From assembly GCF_015169395.1 (NCBI RefSeq), contig NZ_CP063458.1, positions 2,046,001 to 2,110,000 of the forward strand: 64,000 bases of DNA. The letters run 5' to 3'. Position numbers and translations under genes: made by a program. Positions 55,217-62,146 of this stretch are shown one piece after another; position 1 is the stretch's first letter; each line of letters begins with the position of its first letter. The notes under the pieces are model-generated. The model did no database searches. It was not told the DNA's origin and worked only from the letters and a program-made list of their open reading frames with translations. Origin of the DNA: Humisphaera borealis (GTDB taxonomy: Bacteria; Planctomycetota; Phycisphaerae; Tepidisphaerales; Tepidisphaeraceae).

Positions 55217-56740
55217 TCAGTCGTCATTCATGATCGTCAACTTCGCCGACGCGTTGCCCAGTGTCGCATTCGTCGGGCTGAACAGATTGACGAAGAACGA
55301 TTCGTTGGACTCGGCGATGGTATCGCCGATCAATTCGACCGTGATGATCTTGGATGTCTGCCCGGCCGCGAACGTCAGCGTTCCGGACTTTGCCACAAAG
55401 TCGCTGCCCTTGATCGCCCCGCCGTTGGCCGTCGTGTAGCTGACGCTCACGGCTGTGTTGGACGCTTTGCTGAGCGACACCGTAAACGACACACTCTTCG
55501 TCCCACTGTTGCCTTCGATCACCGACTGCGTCGCGGGTCCGATCGCTACCAACGGTGAGCCGCTGGTCGGCGGCGGCGGCGATGTCGGCGGAGGCGACGT
55601 GGGGGGCGGCGACGTGGGCGGCGGAACCGTCACGCTCGTCGGCTGGATGTTCGAGACGATGTAAACGTTGTCCTGGAAGTCGTTGTTCGGGCCCGTGTTC
55701 GCCACCACGTTGCTGTAGTCGCCGACCAGGAAATAGGTGTTGGCGATCAGATTCCCGAAGTGGTCACGGGCCGGATAAAAGCGCACGTGGTGCCCGCCGC
55801 CGTACTGCTGCAGCTTGTTGAGCTTGTCGTCGCTGTACTCGGTGTCGATCTTGAAGCCGAAGACTTCGCTCGTGCTGAAGCTTCCGAAAGCCGACCCCGA
55901 ACCGCCGACGGCCGGCGGCAGGAACGACTGGCTCCACTTCCCGTCCTGATTGAGAACCTGGTGCTGCGTCTTGGTCGCCTTGGAGTACCAGTAAAGCGGG
56001 ACATTGCTCCCCTGCGTGTGATACGCCGCCACCTGCCGGACGCTGACGTTCTTCGTCGCATCAACCCGCTGCCAGTAGGGGCTGACAACTTCTTCGCCGT
56101 AATACTTGGGCGTCGAACCCTGGGTGAGCAGCACCGTCTTGGGCGGCGCGATGTTCGTCTTGTAGTTCATGATCAGGTTGATCATGACCTGCAGGTTGGG
56201 CTCCTGGTTGTGCTCCGAGCGGGTCTGATACCAGCCGGCGAGTTCCTGCTTCCAGGTGGGGTTCTGCGGATCGTTGGTCTTGAAGTTGAGCGAGCCGATG
56301 TAAGTCCCGGCGCGGGTCTGCTCGTTGAAGCCGTTGGTCTGGTTGTACGTGAACGGCGGCGGCGCGGTCGCCGTGAACTGGATCGTGACGTCCGCGAACG
56401 TGCCGGGGGCAATCGACGCGGGCAGCGAGCCCACCACTTTGAACGGCCCGGAGAACGTCGCCCCGCTGATCGAGAGCACCGTGTCCCCCGTATTGAGCAG
56501 CCGAAGCTTGCCGGTGTCCTTGAACTTGTTGGGAACAGTCGTGTCGAGCTGACCGACCTTTGAGAAGATCAGCCGTTCATACCCCGGGATGATGTCCAGG
56601 TTCTGCACCTGCAATGACGCCGAGAAGAACTGGCGCGATTCGAGCGGCTCGACAACGCTCGCAAAGCTACCGCCGCTCGCCTGAGACGGGGCTCGCACGA
56701 CGGATTGGGGCAATTCGCGGTTGGTTGATCGTAACGACAA
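55217..56740 (-). CDS. LEPR-XLL-like-motif surface protein with choice-of-anchor-type and Calx-beta domains, 507 aa (TTG start)
   Basis: The N-terminus carries VEPLESRQFFSA at about 30-42, resembling the planctomycete LEPR-XLL export-associated motif. A beta-sandwich follows (about 80-180, ASH-like choice-of-anchor), then a domain around the YYGEEVVSPYW region. Next is a Pro/Thr linker (PPPTSPPPTSPP) and a C-terminal Calx-beta domain (about 400-505) with GTKSVSFTVSLSKAS and VELIGDTIAESNESFFVNL. TTG 56740 has GGGAG at 7 nt, supporting it over other candidates. Predicted extracellular, possibly calcium-binding through Calx-beta. Confidence 0.82.
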   Translation of the reverse strand: MSLRSTNRELPQSVVRAPSQASGGSFASVVEPLESRQFFSASLQVQNLDIIPGYERLIFSKVGQLDTTVPNKFKDTGKLRLLNTGDTVLSISGATFSGPFKVVGSLPASIAPGTFADVTIQFTATAPPPFTYNQTNGFNEQTRAGTYIGSLNFKTNDPQNPTWKQELAGWYQTRSEHNQEPNLQVMINLIMNYKTNIAPPKTVLLTQGSTPKYYGEEVVSPYWQRVDATKNVSVRQVAAYHTQGSNVPLYWYSKATKTQHQVLNQDGKWSQSFLPPAVGGSGSAFGSFSTSEVFGFKIDTEYSDDKLNKLQQYGGGHHVRFYPARDHFGNLIANTYFLVGDYSNVVANTGPNNDFQDNVYIVSNIQPTSVTVPPPTSPPPTSPPPTSPPPPTSGSPLVAIGPATQSVIEGNSGTKSVSFTVSLSKASNTAVSVSYTTANGGAIKGSDFVAKSGTLTFAAGQTSKIITVELIGDTIAESNESFFVNLFSPTNATLGNASAKLTIMNDD

Positions 56741-57106
56741 GAGACACTCCCAATGAAAGATCGGACGACCTGCCGAAAGTGCAGGAAATGTACGTCGAAA
56801 ATCGACCCGCGGCGGGAAGAAATCATCCGGACCGCAAGAAAATATGTTTCATGCCCACTTCAATGCCGCTGTGTGGCTCCCCTGATCCGGCGGTCGGCGG
56901 ACGTCGTCCGCTAATCGATGGTTCGATGCCATTACAGACCCCGGGCACAGTCATAACCGGCCCCAGCTTGCATTGTCCCAATCAGGCCAGTATTCAGCAG
57001 ACTCCCGTTTTCGATCGCACGGATCGGGAAGACGGTCGCGGAACTCGCCGAATGAGTGGTCCGGCGGGCCGCAGATGCCGCCAAGCCGGGTGATTGAGGA
57101 ACTTGC
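56741..57106. other. intergenic region between divergent genes
   Basis: About 366 bases upstream of both the surface-protein gene and the STAS gene. No repeats and no clear promoter boxes; no ribosome binding site is obvious before ATG 57107. Confidence 0.4.
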
Positions 57107-57508
57107 ATGCCCAAACAGCAACCGATGACAGTGACAACAGGGCCGGCTCCTGCCGGCGCCAAAGGCGAAACGCTGATCGTCACGATCGCCGGCGACCTCG
57201 GAATCAACGCGCTGGTCGGCCCCGCCGGCCAACACAGCGGCATCGGCGAGGACACCGCGCTGGACAAGGCGCTCGCCGATCGCCTGAGCAACCCGCCCGC
57301 ACTGGTCGTCGTGGACCTGACCGAAGTCGCGTACCTGGCGAGCGTCGGCATGGGGGCGTTGCTGCGGCTCAAGAAAAAGGTCGAAGACGCCGGCAGCCGG
57401 GTCCATTTCGTCGGCACCGAGGGGCTGACAAAACTGCTGAAATACAGCCACCTCGACAAGGTGATGAAGCTCCATCCGACCCTCGAATCGGCGTTGGCGG
57501 GCGCCTAA
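57107..57508 (+). CDS. STAS-domain anti-anti-sigma factor, 133 aa
   Basis: Single STAS domain: ETLIVTIAGDLGINALVG, then PALVVVDLTEVAYLASVGMG with the phosphorylatable-type Ser79 in YLASVGMGALLRLKKK. Such proteins relay partner-switch signals with a serine kinase that acts on the Ser. A Rsb-like kinase or sigma partner is not adjacent in this window. The N-terminal 20 residues are low-complexity. Stands alone next to the 57.5-kb repeats. Confidence 0.85.
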   Translation: MPKQQPMTVTTGPAPAGAKGETLIVTIAGDLGINALVGPAGQHSGIGEDTALDKALADRLSNPPALVVVDLTEVAYLASVGMGALLRLKKKVEDAGSRVHFVGTEGLTKLLKYSHLDKVMKLHPTLESALAGA

Positions 57509-57545
57509 GTAGCCGACCGCGATTCGCGCCCCGGGACCGAAGGGT

Positions 57546-57840
57546 GTCCACGAATGAACACGAATCAACACGAATGAGGACAAGCGGTCGGCGCAATTCA
57601 TTCGTGACCATTCGTGTTCATTCGTGGACGCCCCGCTTTCAACCCAGTTGCCAATGGGTTTGATTTGGGGAATTCGATGATTTGACAAGCCATTCGCAGC
57701 CTGGGACCGCCGAGCGCTTGCTCGGCACCTCGAACAGCTGTCCACGAATGAACACTCACAAGCACGAATAAGGACAAGCGACCGCTGCCTTTCATTCGTG
57801 GACAGTCGTGTTCATTCGTGGACGCCCCGCTTCAACCCGG
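57546..57840. repeat. two tandem palindromic repeats (GTCCACGAATGAACACGAAT type)
   Basis: Copy one (57546-57630) and copy two (57740-57824) each begin GTCCACGAATGAACA and end with TTCATTCGTGGAC, so each forms a long imperfect hairpin. Both are followed by GCCCCGCTT(T)CAACCC. Intervening bases 57631-57739 are unique, with no gene. Not a CRISPR: two copies only and an inverted structure. Such ACGAAT-rich repeats recur in this phylum by general knowledge. Confidence 0.75.
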
Positions 57841-58701
57841 TTCCCCTCGGCGGCTGCGCCGGTCCTCCGCTTCCTGCTCCTGCAACCGCAGCCGACGCCA
57901 CGTCGCCAGTTGTCGGCTGATCGTCGCCATCTGCCCGGTCAGCTCCCTTTCCCAGTCCCCGAGATTCCGCAGATCCTGCTGGCCGTGGATGTCATCGACC
58001 AGCACGGTCGCGATGTCGCTCTGCCGCGACGGTTCCGGCAGCATGGGCGCCGTCTGCCCCAACTTCATCGCCACCTCGACCTTTAGCTTCCACGCGGCGT
58101 GCCGCGAAGCGGCAAGCGACTGGCAAAGCCGCCCTTCCGCCCGCGCCAGCCGACGCCGTTTCCACGTCAGCGAAATGAGCTGTTCGACCAGCACCTGCTC
58201 CACCGGCGTCGCCGGCGCGTAGGCCAGGTCGAAGCACGCGCGGATGTCGTCCAGTTCCTGCGGGTCTTCATCGGGCAGCAGGACGGTCAGCGCAGTGATG
58301 CCATGCGTCAGCGCATTGAACGCGACGCGGGCCTTGCCCTCCGGCGTGCGCGGCCCGGTGCTTTTGAGCGCGTTGGCCCGGTTCGCCGCCAACCGCCGTT
58401 CGGATACCGCCCGCTCCGCGATCACCGGCACCGGCGTCACGACAGGCGTGGGCGAGGCAGGCGGCGCGGGCGTGTCGGTCGGCGTCGCAGCCGGTTCTGC
58501 CGCTGGCGGCGCATCGCACACCGCGACTGGTACCGGAACCGCGAACGCAGCAGCCGTCGCCCTCTCGCCCGATTCGCCCTCAGCCGCGGCGGCCGGCATG
58601 CCCGGCGAATCCGCAGGCCGACTTCCCTCGGGCCGACTCGCCACATCCCCACCGCTGCCGCCGCCGCCCGTCTGTTCACGCTCTCCTGTCGCGATCCCCA
58701 T
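57832..58701 (-). CDS. unknown protein with the ANRANALKSTGPRTPEGKAR-type helical domain, 289 aa
   Basis: Start at 58701 with GGGAGG about 10 nt upstream. The N-terminal half (1-100) is a Gly/Pro/Ala low-complexity region. The C-terminal half carries RRLAANRANALKSTGPRTP then FNALTHGI, LPDEDPQELDDI and LAYAPATPVEQVLVEQLI, with Arg/Lys-rich helices. Proteins with this core are widespread and multiplied in planctomycetes and Acidobacteria; the function is unknown and they may be linked to mobile regions. The 3' end lies in the palindromic repeat area. Confidence 0.6.
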   Translation of the reverse strand: MGIATGEREQTGGGGSGGDVASRPEGSRPADSPGMPAAAAEGESGERATAAAFAVPVPVAVCDAPPAAEPAATPTDTPAPPASPTPVVTPVPVIAERAVSERRLAANRANALKSTGPRTPEGKARVAFNALTHGITALTVLLPDEDPQELDDIRACFDLAYAPATPVEQVLVEQLISLTWKRRRLARAEGRLCQSLAASRHAAWKLKVEVAMKLGQTAPMLPEPSRQSDIATVLVDDIHGQQDLRNLGDWERELTGQMATISRQLATWRRLRLQEQEAEDRRSRRGEPG

Positions 58702-58713
58702 CACGCACCTCCC

Positions 58714-58741
58714 GGAAAAAGGGCCGGCGAAATGCCGGCCG
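58714..58741 (-). terminator. hairpin with T tract (minus strand) upstream of the 289-aa gene
   Basis: On the minus strand, GGCCGGC-atttc-GCCGGCC is followed by CTTTTTCC, an intrinsic-terminator layout that would stop transcripts arriving from the intI remnant direction. Confidence 0.5.
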
Positions 58742-58810
58742 AACATCGTTGCGGCCGCTGGATCGAATCGCGCCAGACCAAGTCGTGCCGATTCGCCAGA
58801 CCATCGCCGT

Positions 58811-58857
58811 GTTCGTATTTTATTCGGGGCACGGAGGGATGCAAACAAAATACGAAC
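58811..58857. repeat. 11-bp perfect inverted repeat GTTCGTATTTT / AAAATACGAAC
   Basis: Arms 58811-58821 and 58847-58857 with a 25-base spacer. Each half resembles a GTTC/GAAC site, but the spacing does not fit a single dimeric operator. Confidence 0.6.
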
Positions 58858-58906
58858 AACTTGCCCGGCGTTGTCGCGTGTGCTTCTGTCGAGATGTCTG
58901 GCTCTG

Positions 58907-58990
58907 GGGTGGCATGGGCAACAGTACTCGGTTGCCCGTGTCGAACGTCGGACCGCGATTACCACTGGCAAGCGGGTACGCTTGCCAGTG
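58907..58990. repeat. REP-like double-hairpin palindrome, copy 2
   Basis: Starts GGGTGGCATGGGCAACAGTACT like copy 3. The first hairpin is kept, and the second, CACTGGCAAGCG-ggta-CGCTTGCCAGTG, has changed bases on both sides so pairing is preserved. The right terminus TTGCCCATGCCACCC is lost. The intI remnant's coding frame ends right beside it (58991). Confidence 0.8.
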
Positions 58991-59155
58991 CTAGGCGCCC
59001 AGTTCTGGCCCGCGCAGTTCGCGCGGGTGCCGCCACTGCCCGTTGACGCGGTGGAAGCGAAGAAAGTCTTCGATCCAATCGCGGTAACAGGTGATCGTGT
59101 TGGCGGCGAGATGCCGGAGTTTGGCTGTCCGATGAAAGGATTCCATGACCCGCAT
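58991..59155 (-). pseudogene. integron integrase (intI) remnant, N-terminal 52-55 codons only
   Basis: Read on the minus strand from ATG 59146 (or ATG 59155): LRHLAANTITCYRDWIEDFL and RFHRVNGQWRHPRELRGP. This is the SAM-like core-binding start of integron-type tyrosine recombinases (compare the IntI pattern R..H.S..TE..Y..WI..F..FH...HP.E.G). A stop at 58991-58993 ends it after 52 codons against about 320 in full IntI, and the remaining catalytic domain (R, H-x-x-R, Y) is missing. The break abuts the REP copy at 58907-58990. Confidence 0.75.
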
Positions 59156-59293
59156 AAAACCCTAACTACCGATCAGCTTTCGCGGCGTCAATAGAAATGT
59201 CGGAATATTGACAGATGGAGGGACGAACGTAGGTTATGATTCGGCGGGTCGGGGGCGCTCCCTGATCCGCGGATCAGGGAATTCTAGTTATGC
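59156..59293 (+). other. candidate attI region of the integron
   Basis: The stretch between the intI start and the first cassette. It ends in GTTATGC (59287-59293), the consensus GTTRRRY core where a first cassette joins attI, 10 bases before the start codon of the first cassette gene. It contains a short perfect palindrome, CCCTGATCCGCGGATCAGGG. The attI function is inferred from position only. Confidence 0.45.
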
Positions 59294-59303
59294 AGCGGGG
59301 GCA

Positions 59304-60167
59304 ATGGTGACTCGCACATCGTCTCTCATTGTCGGACTCGTCACCGCCGTCGTCGGCTGCGGAGACCGGTCGTCTAGCCCACGAAGTCCAGTAGCGACAG
59401 CGCCGTCATCAGTCGAAGCCCAGTCCACGTCAGCGCCGGCGACGCAGTCTGCCTCGGCTATTCGCTGGCAGTCGCTCCCGTCGCCGACGCCCGAAGAATA
59501 CGCGCGGATCGTCGAAGCGTGCATGGACTACGCCCCGGCTCCCGACATGATCGTTCTTACTCAAGACGGTTATGAGGGCGATCGCTTAAGGTTGAAGCCG
59601 CCGAACCCGAGCTACCGCATTCCCGACGGCGGCGGGACGACTGCCTTCGCGCCACCGGAATGGGAGGCGTTGAACCCAACGCCGCCGATGAGCGGCATCC
59701 ATCGTGCCGGTTCGTACGGTTCCCTCATCTTCATGCATGCCCGCAAGACGCCCGAAAAGCGCGAGCTGCTTGCGGTGGTCACTTGGCCACACTACAGCGG
59801 CTCGTACGGCCTCCGCGTGACCCTCGTCGAGTTGGACCGAAACGATCCTGGCAAGCGGCGCGAGGTAACAACCTTCGCCGTTCCTCGCGGGGTGTTGCTT
59901 GCCGCAGCCGATCCGCAGCCGGGCCTTGGCGTGGTTCAGCAGTTGCAGTTCTTCGCCGGGCAGCCTGACTCGAAAGACGAATCGGCATGGACCATCGGCT
60001 ACACCGTCGCCGCTGATCGAAATGCAAAGCCGCTGCCCGGGTTGATCCAAATGAAACTTACGGGAGAGCCGGAGTTGGCAAAGCACGATTGGCCCATGCG
60101 GCACCAAGGGAAGGTGCCGATGCAGATCTCGGTGCAGCGTCCGAACGGCACAGTGTGGACGAACTGA
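59304..60167 (+). CDS. cassette 1: predicted lipoprotein of unknown function, 287 aa
   Basis: Start MVTRTSSLIVGLVTAVVGCG with a VVGC lipobox (Cys19); GGGGG lies just before ATG 59304. An Ala/Ser/Pro stretch follows, then a folded domain with SPTPEEYARIVEACMDYAPA, LKPPNPSYRIPDGGGTTA and HRAGSYGSLIFMHARKTPEK, a mostly beta-strand outline. No known family. As the first cassette gene behind the candidate attI, it would use an upstream promoter, as cassette genes usually do. Confidence 0.65.
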   Translation: MVTRTSSLIVGLVTAVVGCGDRSSSPRSPVATAPSSVEAQSTSAPATQSASAIRWQSLPSPTPEEYARIVEACMDYAPAPDMIVLTQDGYEGDRLRLKPPNPSYRIPDGGGTTAFAPPEWEALNPTPPMSGIHRAGSYGSLIFMHARKTPEKRELLAVVTWPHYSGSYGLRVTLVELDRNDPGKRREVTTFAVPRGVLLAAADPQPGLGVVQQLQFFAGQPDSKDESAWTIGYTVAADRNAKPLPGLIQMKLTGEPELAKHDWPMRHQGKVPMQISVQRPNGTVWTN

Positions 60168-60183
60168 CGGCGGCACGGCCGCT

Positions 60184-60284
60184 GCATAACCCGGCAATGC
60201 AACGGACCGTGCCGGCGGTATAGTTTCTGGTGATCGTGAGCCGTGCGTGCGCCGGCTAGGCCGTTGATCGCCACTACGTTAGGC
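60184..60284 (+). other. attC recombination site 1
   Basis: 101 bases. R'' GCATAAC (60184-60190) and R' GTTAGGC (60278-60284, matches GTTRRRY). L'' GGCAATGCAACGG pairs with L' CCGTTGATCGCC except for one unpaired G (GCAAT-G-CAACGG), the extrahelical base expected in attC bottom strands. Inner arms GCCGGCG / CGCCGGC extend the stem. Confidence 0.72.
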
Positions 60285-60307
60285 GGCAAAGAGCTATCCG
60301 AGAACCG

Positions 60308-60880
60308 ATGGCAATGGAAGCCGCAAAGCCACTCGCATTTCCGGTCCCGTTCCCCGACGGGCCCATGTGGCTCTTGACGTGTGATGCCTCGCCCGAGGCA
60401 GCGGCCGAGAAGCTCGGTCCGCCGATGCTCACCGACTGGGTCGATGGCCTTGGTAACGCTGATTTTTGGGCCTTCGAGTTTCCATGTGGGTTGCAGGTCG
60501 CGTTTGAGTTTTTGCAGACCTCCAAGTCTGGGCGAGTGGTTGCGGATTCGCCTGAAATAGATCACGTCCTTCGACACATTCCATTTTCCGCTTCTGAGTG
60601 TGTAAGGATTGATGAGACTGCCCTGCACTCGGAACTGGAGCGGCTACTCGTAGCGTGCCCGGAGCGAAAGTCCAAGATCGAGTCGCTCCATTCGTTCCAA
60701 GTCTGGCGCCAGGGTGATGACGGCAACGCATTCCGAGTCGGCGACGCAACCAGTGAACGAGATGCGAAGTGCTGGGTTCGGCATCTCGAGTCGCTCGGTC
60801 ATAAGCAACTGTATTGGTACTCGCCTGTTGGTCGTGTGCCGCCGATCACAGCCGGTGCAACTGAAGACACTGCCGGATAA
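60308..60880 (+). CDS. cassette 2: protein of unknown function, 190 aa
   Basis: ATG 60308 is 24 bases after the attC core. No leader or membrane helix. Distinct strings are PLAFPVPFPDGPMWLLTCDA, GLGNADFWAFEFPCGLQV and FQVWRQGDDGNAFRVGDA, then CWVRHLESLGHKQLYWY. No family recognised. Its stop codon TAA lies within the R'' box of the second attC (60875-60881), the tight packing typical of integron cassettes. Confidence 0.62.
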   Translation: MAMEAAKPLAFPVPFPDGPMWLLTCDASPEAAAEKLGPPMLTDWVDGLGNADFWAFEFPCGLQVAFEFLQTSKSGRVVADSPEIDHVLRHIPFSASECVRIDETALHSELERLLVACPERKSKIESLHSFQVWRQGDDGNAFRVGDATSERDAKCWVRHLESLGHKQLYWYSPVGRVPPITAGATEDTAG

Positions 60881-60974
60881 CCCGCCGATGCACCGGACCG
60901 GGCCGGCGGTATAGTTCCTGTCGGGCGAGCGCGGCTCGGTGCGGGCCCGGCCGGTGATCGGCACTACTTTATGT
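60875..60974 (+). other. attC recombination site 2
   Basis: 100 bases, closely related to site 1. R'' GGATAAC; L'' GCCGATGCACCGG pairs with L' CCGGTGATCGGC except for one unpaired G. The far core reads TTTATGT where GTTATGT would be expected, so the recombination core may have mutated. CCGGCGGTATAGTTCCTG is shared almost word for word with site 1. Confidence 0.62.
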
Positions 60975-60991
60975 GGGCGGAGCAAGTCGGC

Positions 60992-61531
60992 ATGCGACGA
61001 GTCATTCCACTGATCGCAGTAGTCGCCGTGGCCGCCGTCGTTTGGTTCGCAACGGGGAACAAAATGTCATCCGATGATTCGATTGAGTACCAAGGCCAGG
61101 CCGTAAAGTTAAGCAAGCCTTACGGTGACTACGACGACTACAAGAACGACCCGAACAACCTCGCCCCGGGCGAAGCTGGGAAAGTGCAGCAACTCGTCCA
61201 GTCGGCACCGATCGCCAAGCAGTTCTCAAGCCGTGAACTGATGATTCATGCGGTCTTCGCTTTGAAGTTCCCCGGCTATGGCTTGGGTTCCTACGGGGAG
61301 AAGCCACAGCCGGACAACTCGGTGCTAGCGTTGTTTGGAGTCGAGATCCCCAAGTCCGGCAACTCCCGCTACCTGCTCTTCCGCGGAACCGGCGGTTTGT
61401 ACACGCTCATTGACGACTTCGTGTATGCCGACTCTGCGGCGATCGGCGGCGTCTCCGAGAATGGCGACAAGTTCGTGTACTCCACGATGCAAGGCGCGAA
61501 AGTGCTGGAGCGTTCGCCCTCGGTAAAGTGA
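60992..61531 (+). CDS. third array gene: membrane-anchored protein of unknown function, 179 aa
   Basis: Start MRRVIPLIAVVAVAAVVWF, a single N-terminal helix or signal anchor; GGAG lies about 9 nt upstream of ATG 60992. Then a polar exported domain with KLSKPYGDYDDYKNDPNNLA, SRELMIHAVFALKFPGYG and LFGVEIPKSGNSRYLLF. No family recognised. It follows attC2 by 18 nt as a cassette gene would, but no attC is seen after it, so the cassette is truncated or the array ended here. Confidence 0.6.
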   Translation: MRRVIPLIAVVAVAAVVWFATGNKMSSDDSIEYQGQAVKLSKPYGDYDDYKNDPNNLAPGEAGKVQQLVQSAPIAKQFSSRELMIHAVFALKFPGYGLGSYGEKPQPDNSVLALFGVEIPKSGNSRYLLFRGTGGLYTLIDDFVYADSAAIGGVSENGDKFVYSTMQGAKVLERSPSVK

Positions 61532-61668
61532 CGGGCAGAGAAAGCGGGACAGCAGCGTAAGCCGGACAAGCAGGGTAAGCCGGATAGATCCAGTTCTTCC
61601 GACAATGCAATTTGACCCGTCCCGTCCTCTGCGGCCCGGATTGAGGTCATGTCAGGCGAGGCGACGCC

Positions 61669-62013
61669 ATGCCAACAATCGAAGCCAAGCGTAAAGCGGT
61701 CAATGAACGCATCGGTTCGCTGGAGCGTGCGATTCGTATTGCAAGGGAGTATCTGGAGAGCGGCATGCATGCGGCGTGGCTGGGGTTCCGCCCGCTGTTC
61801 GGCCGCGGTGCGAACCTGCCGCCTCACAAGGACTGGGTGAAGAACGTCTTCTTACGCCGGAGGGAGAAGGCGCTGGCGGAGGCGGAGAAACTCCTCCAGA
61901 GACTCGACGACCAGGAACGCGATCGCGTGCGCGGGAACCATGCGCGGTCGTCTTCCTCCGGCGGGTGGCATGCCCGCGGTGTTTCGGGTGCCATGTCCAC
62001 GCCGCGAGATTAA
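61669..62013 (+). CDS. small unknown protein whose 3' end reads into repeat A, 114 aa
   Basis: GGCGAGG lies about 8 nt before ATG 61669. A helical, Lys/Arg/Glu-rich protein: RKAVNERIGSLERAIRIARE, LGFRPLFGRGANLPPHKDW and RREKALAEAEKLLQRLDD. The last ~18 codons (SGGWHARGVSGAMSTPRD) come from the 181-bp repeat beginning at 61960, so the natural C-terminus may have been near 61960 before the repeat arrived. No family recognised. Confidence 0.5.
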   Translation: MPTIEAKRKAVNERIGSLERAIRIAREYLESGMHAAWLGFRPLFGRGANLPPHKDWVKNVFLRRREKALAEAEKLLQRLDDQERDRVRGNHARSSSSGGWHARGVSGAMSTPRD

Positions 62014-62140
62014 TGTTGGACGTCGTGGACGTCTCCCGCGTGGGCATGGTGTTCGGTGACCGATGACATCCGCCCCATGCCCACGCGGGATACGTGCTGC
62101 CAGCCGAACGCAACGCGGCGGCGTGGGCATGGCACACGGC
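61960..62140. repeat. 181-bp palindromic repeat, copy A
   Basis: Contains nested stems: inner CCCGCGTGGGCATGG / CCATGCCCACGCGGG (perfect, 62035-62049 with 62075-62089) and outer GTGCCATGtCCACGCCGC pairing with GGCGGCGTGGGCATGGCAC. A second copy (B) of the same 181 bp, about 91% identical by eye and without gaps, lies at 62602-62782. Confidence 0.8.
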
Positions 62141-62146
62141 AGGAGC

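Larger units (their letters stand above)
58991..60974. mobile_element. decayed chromosomal integron (intI remnant, candidate attI, two-and-a-half gene cassettes)
   Basis: Minus-strand recombinase remnant, then a plus-strand array of genes each ending next to an attC-like hairpin. This divergent order of intI and cassettes is the standard integron arrangement. Cassette 1 spans about 59288-60278, cassette 2 about 60279-60968, and a third gene follows the second attC at 60992-61531 without an attC of its own. No functional recombinase remains here. Confidence 0.7.

Noticed and set aside
57546-57824. CRISPR array at 57.5 kb
   Set aside because: Only two copies, each itself palindromic, with unequal spacing and no cas genes.
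58811-58857. LexA/SOS operator for the integrase
   Set aside because: Spacing between half-sites is far too wide, and the site lies downstream of the remnant rather than in its promoter.
58099-59194. Long plus-strand frames across the integron edge
   Set aside because: Antisense to the 289-aa gene and running through a REP copy and the intI remnant; no coherent protein motif.
61532-61668. Third attC after the 179-aa gene
   Set aside because: No R''/R' pair or L''/L' pairing; only short imperfect repeats of AAGCAGGGTAAGCCGGA type.
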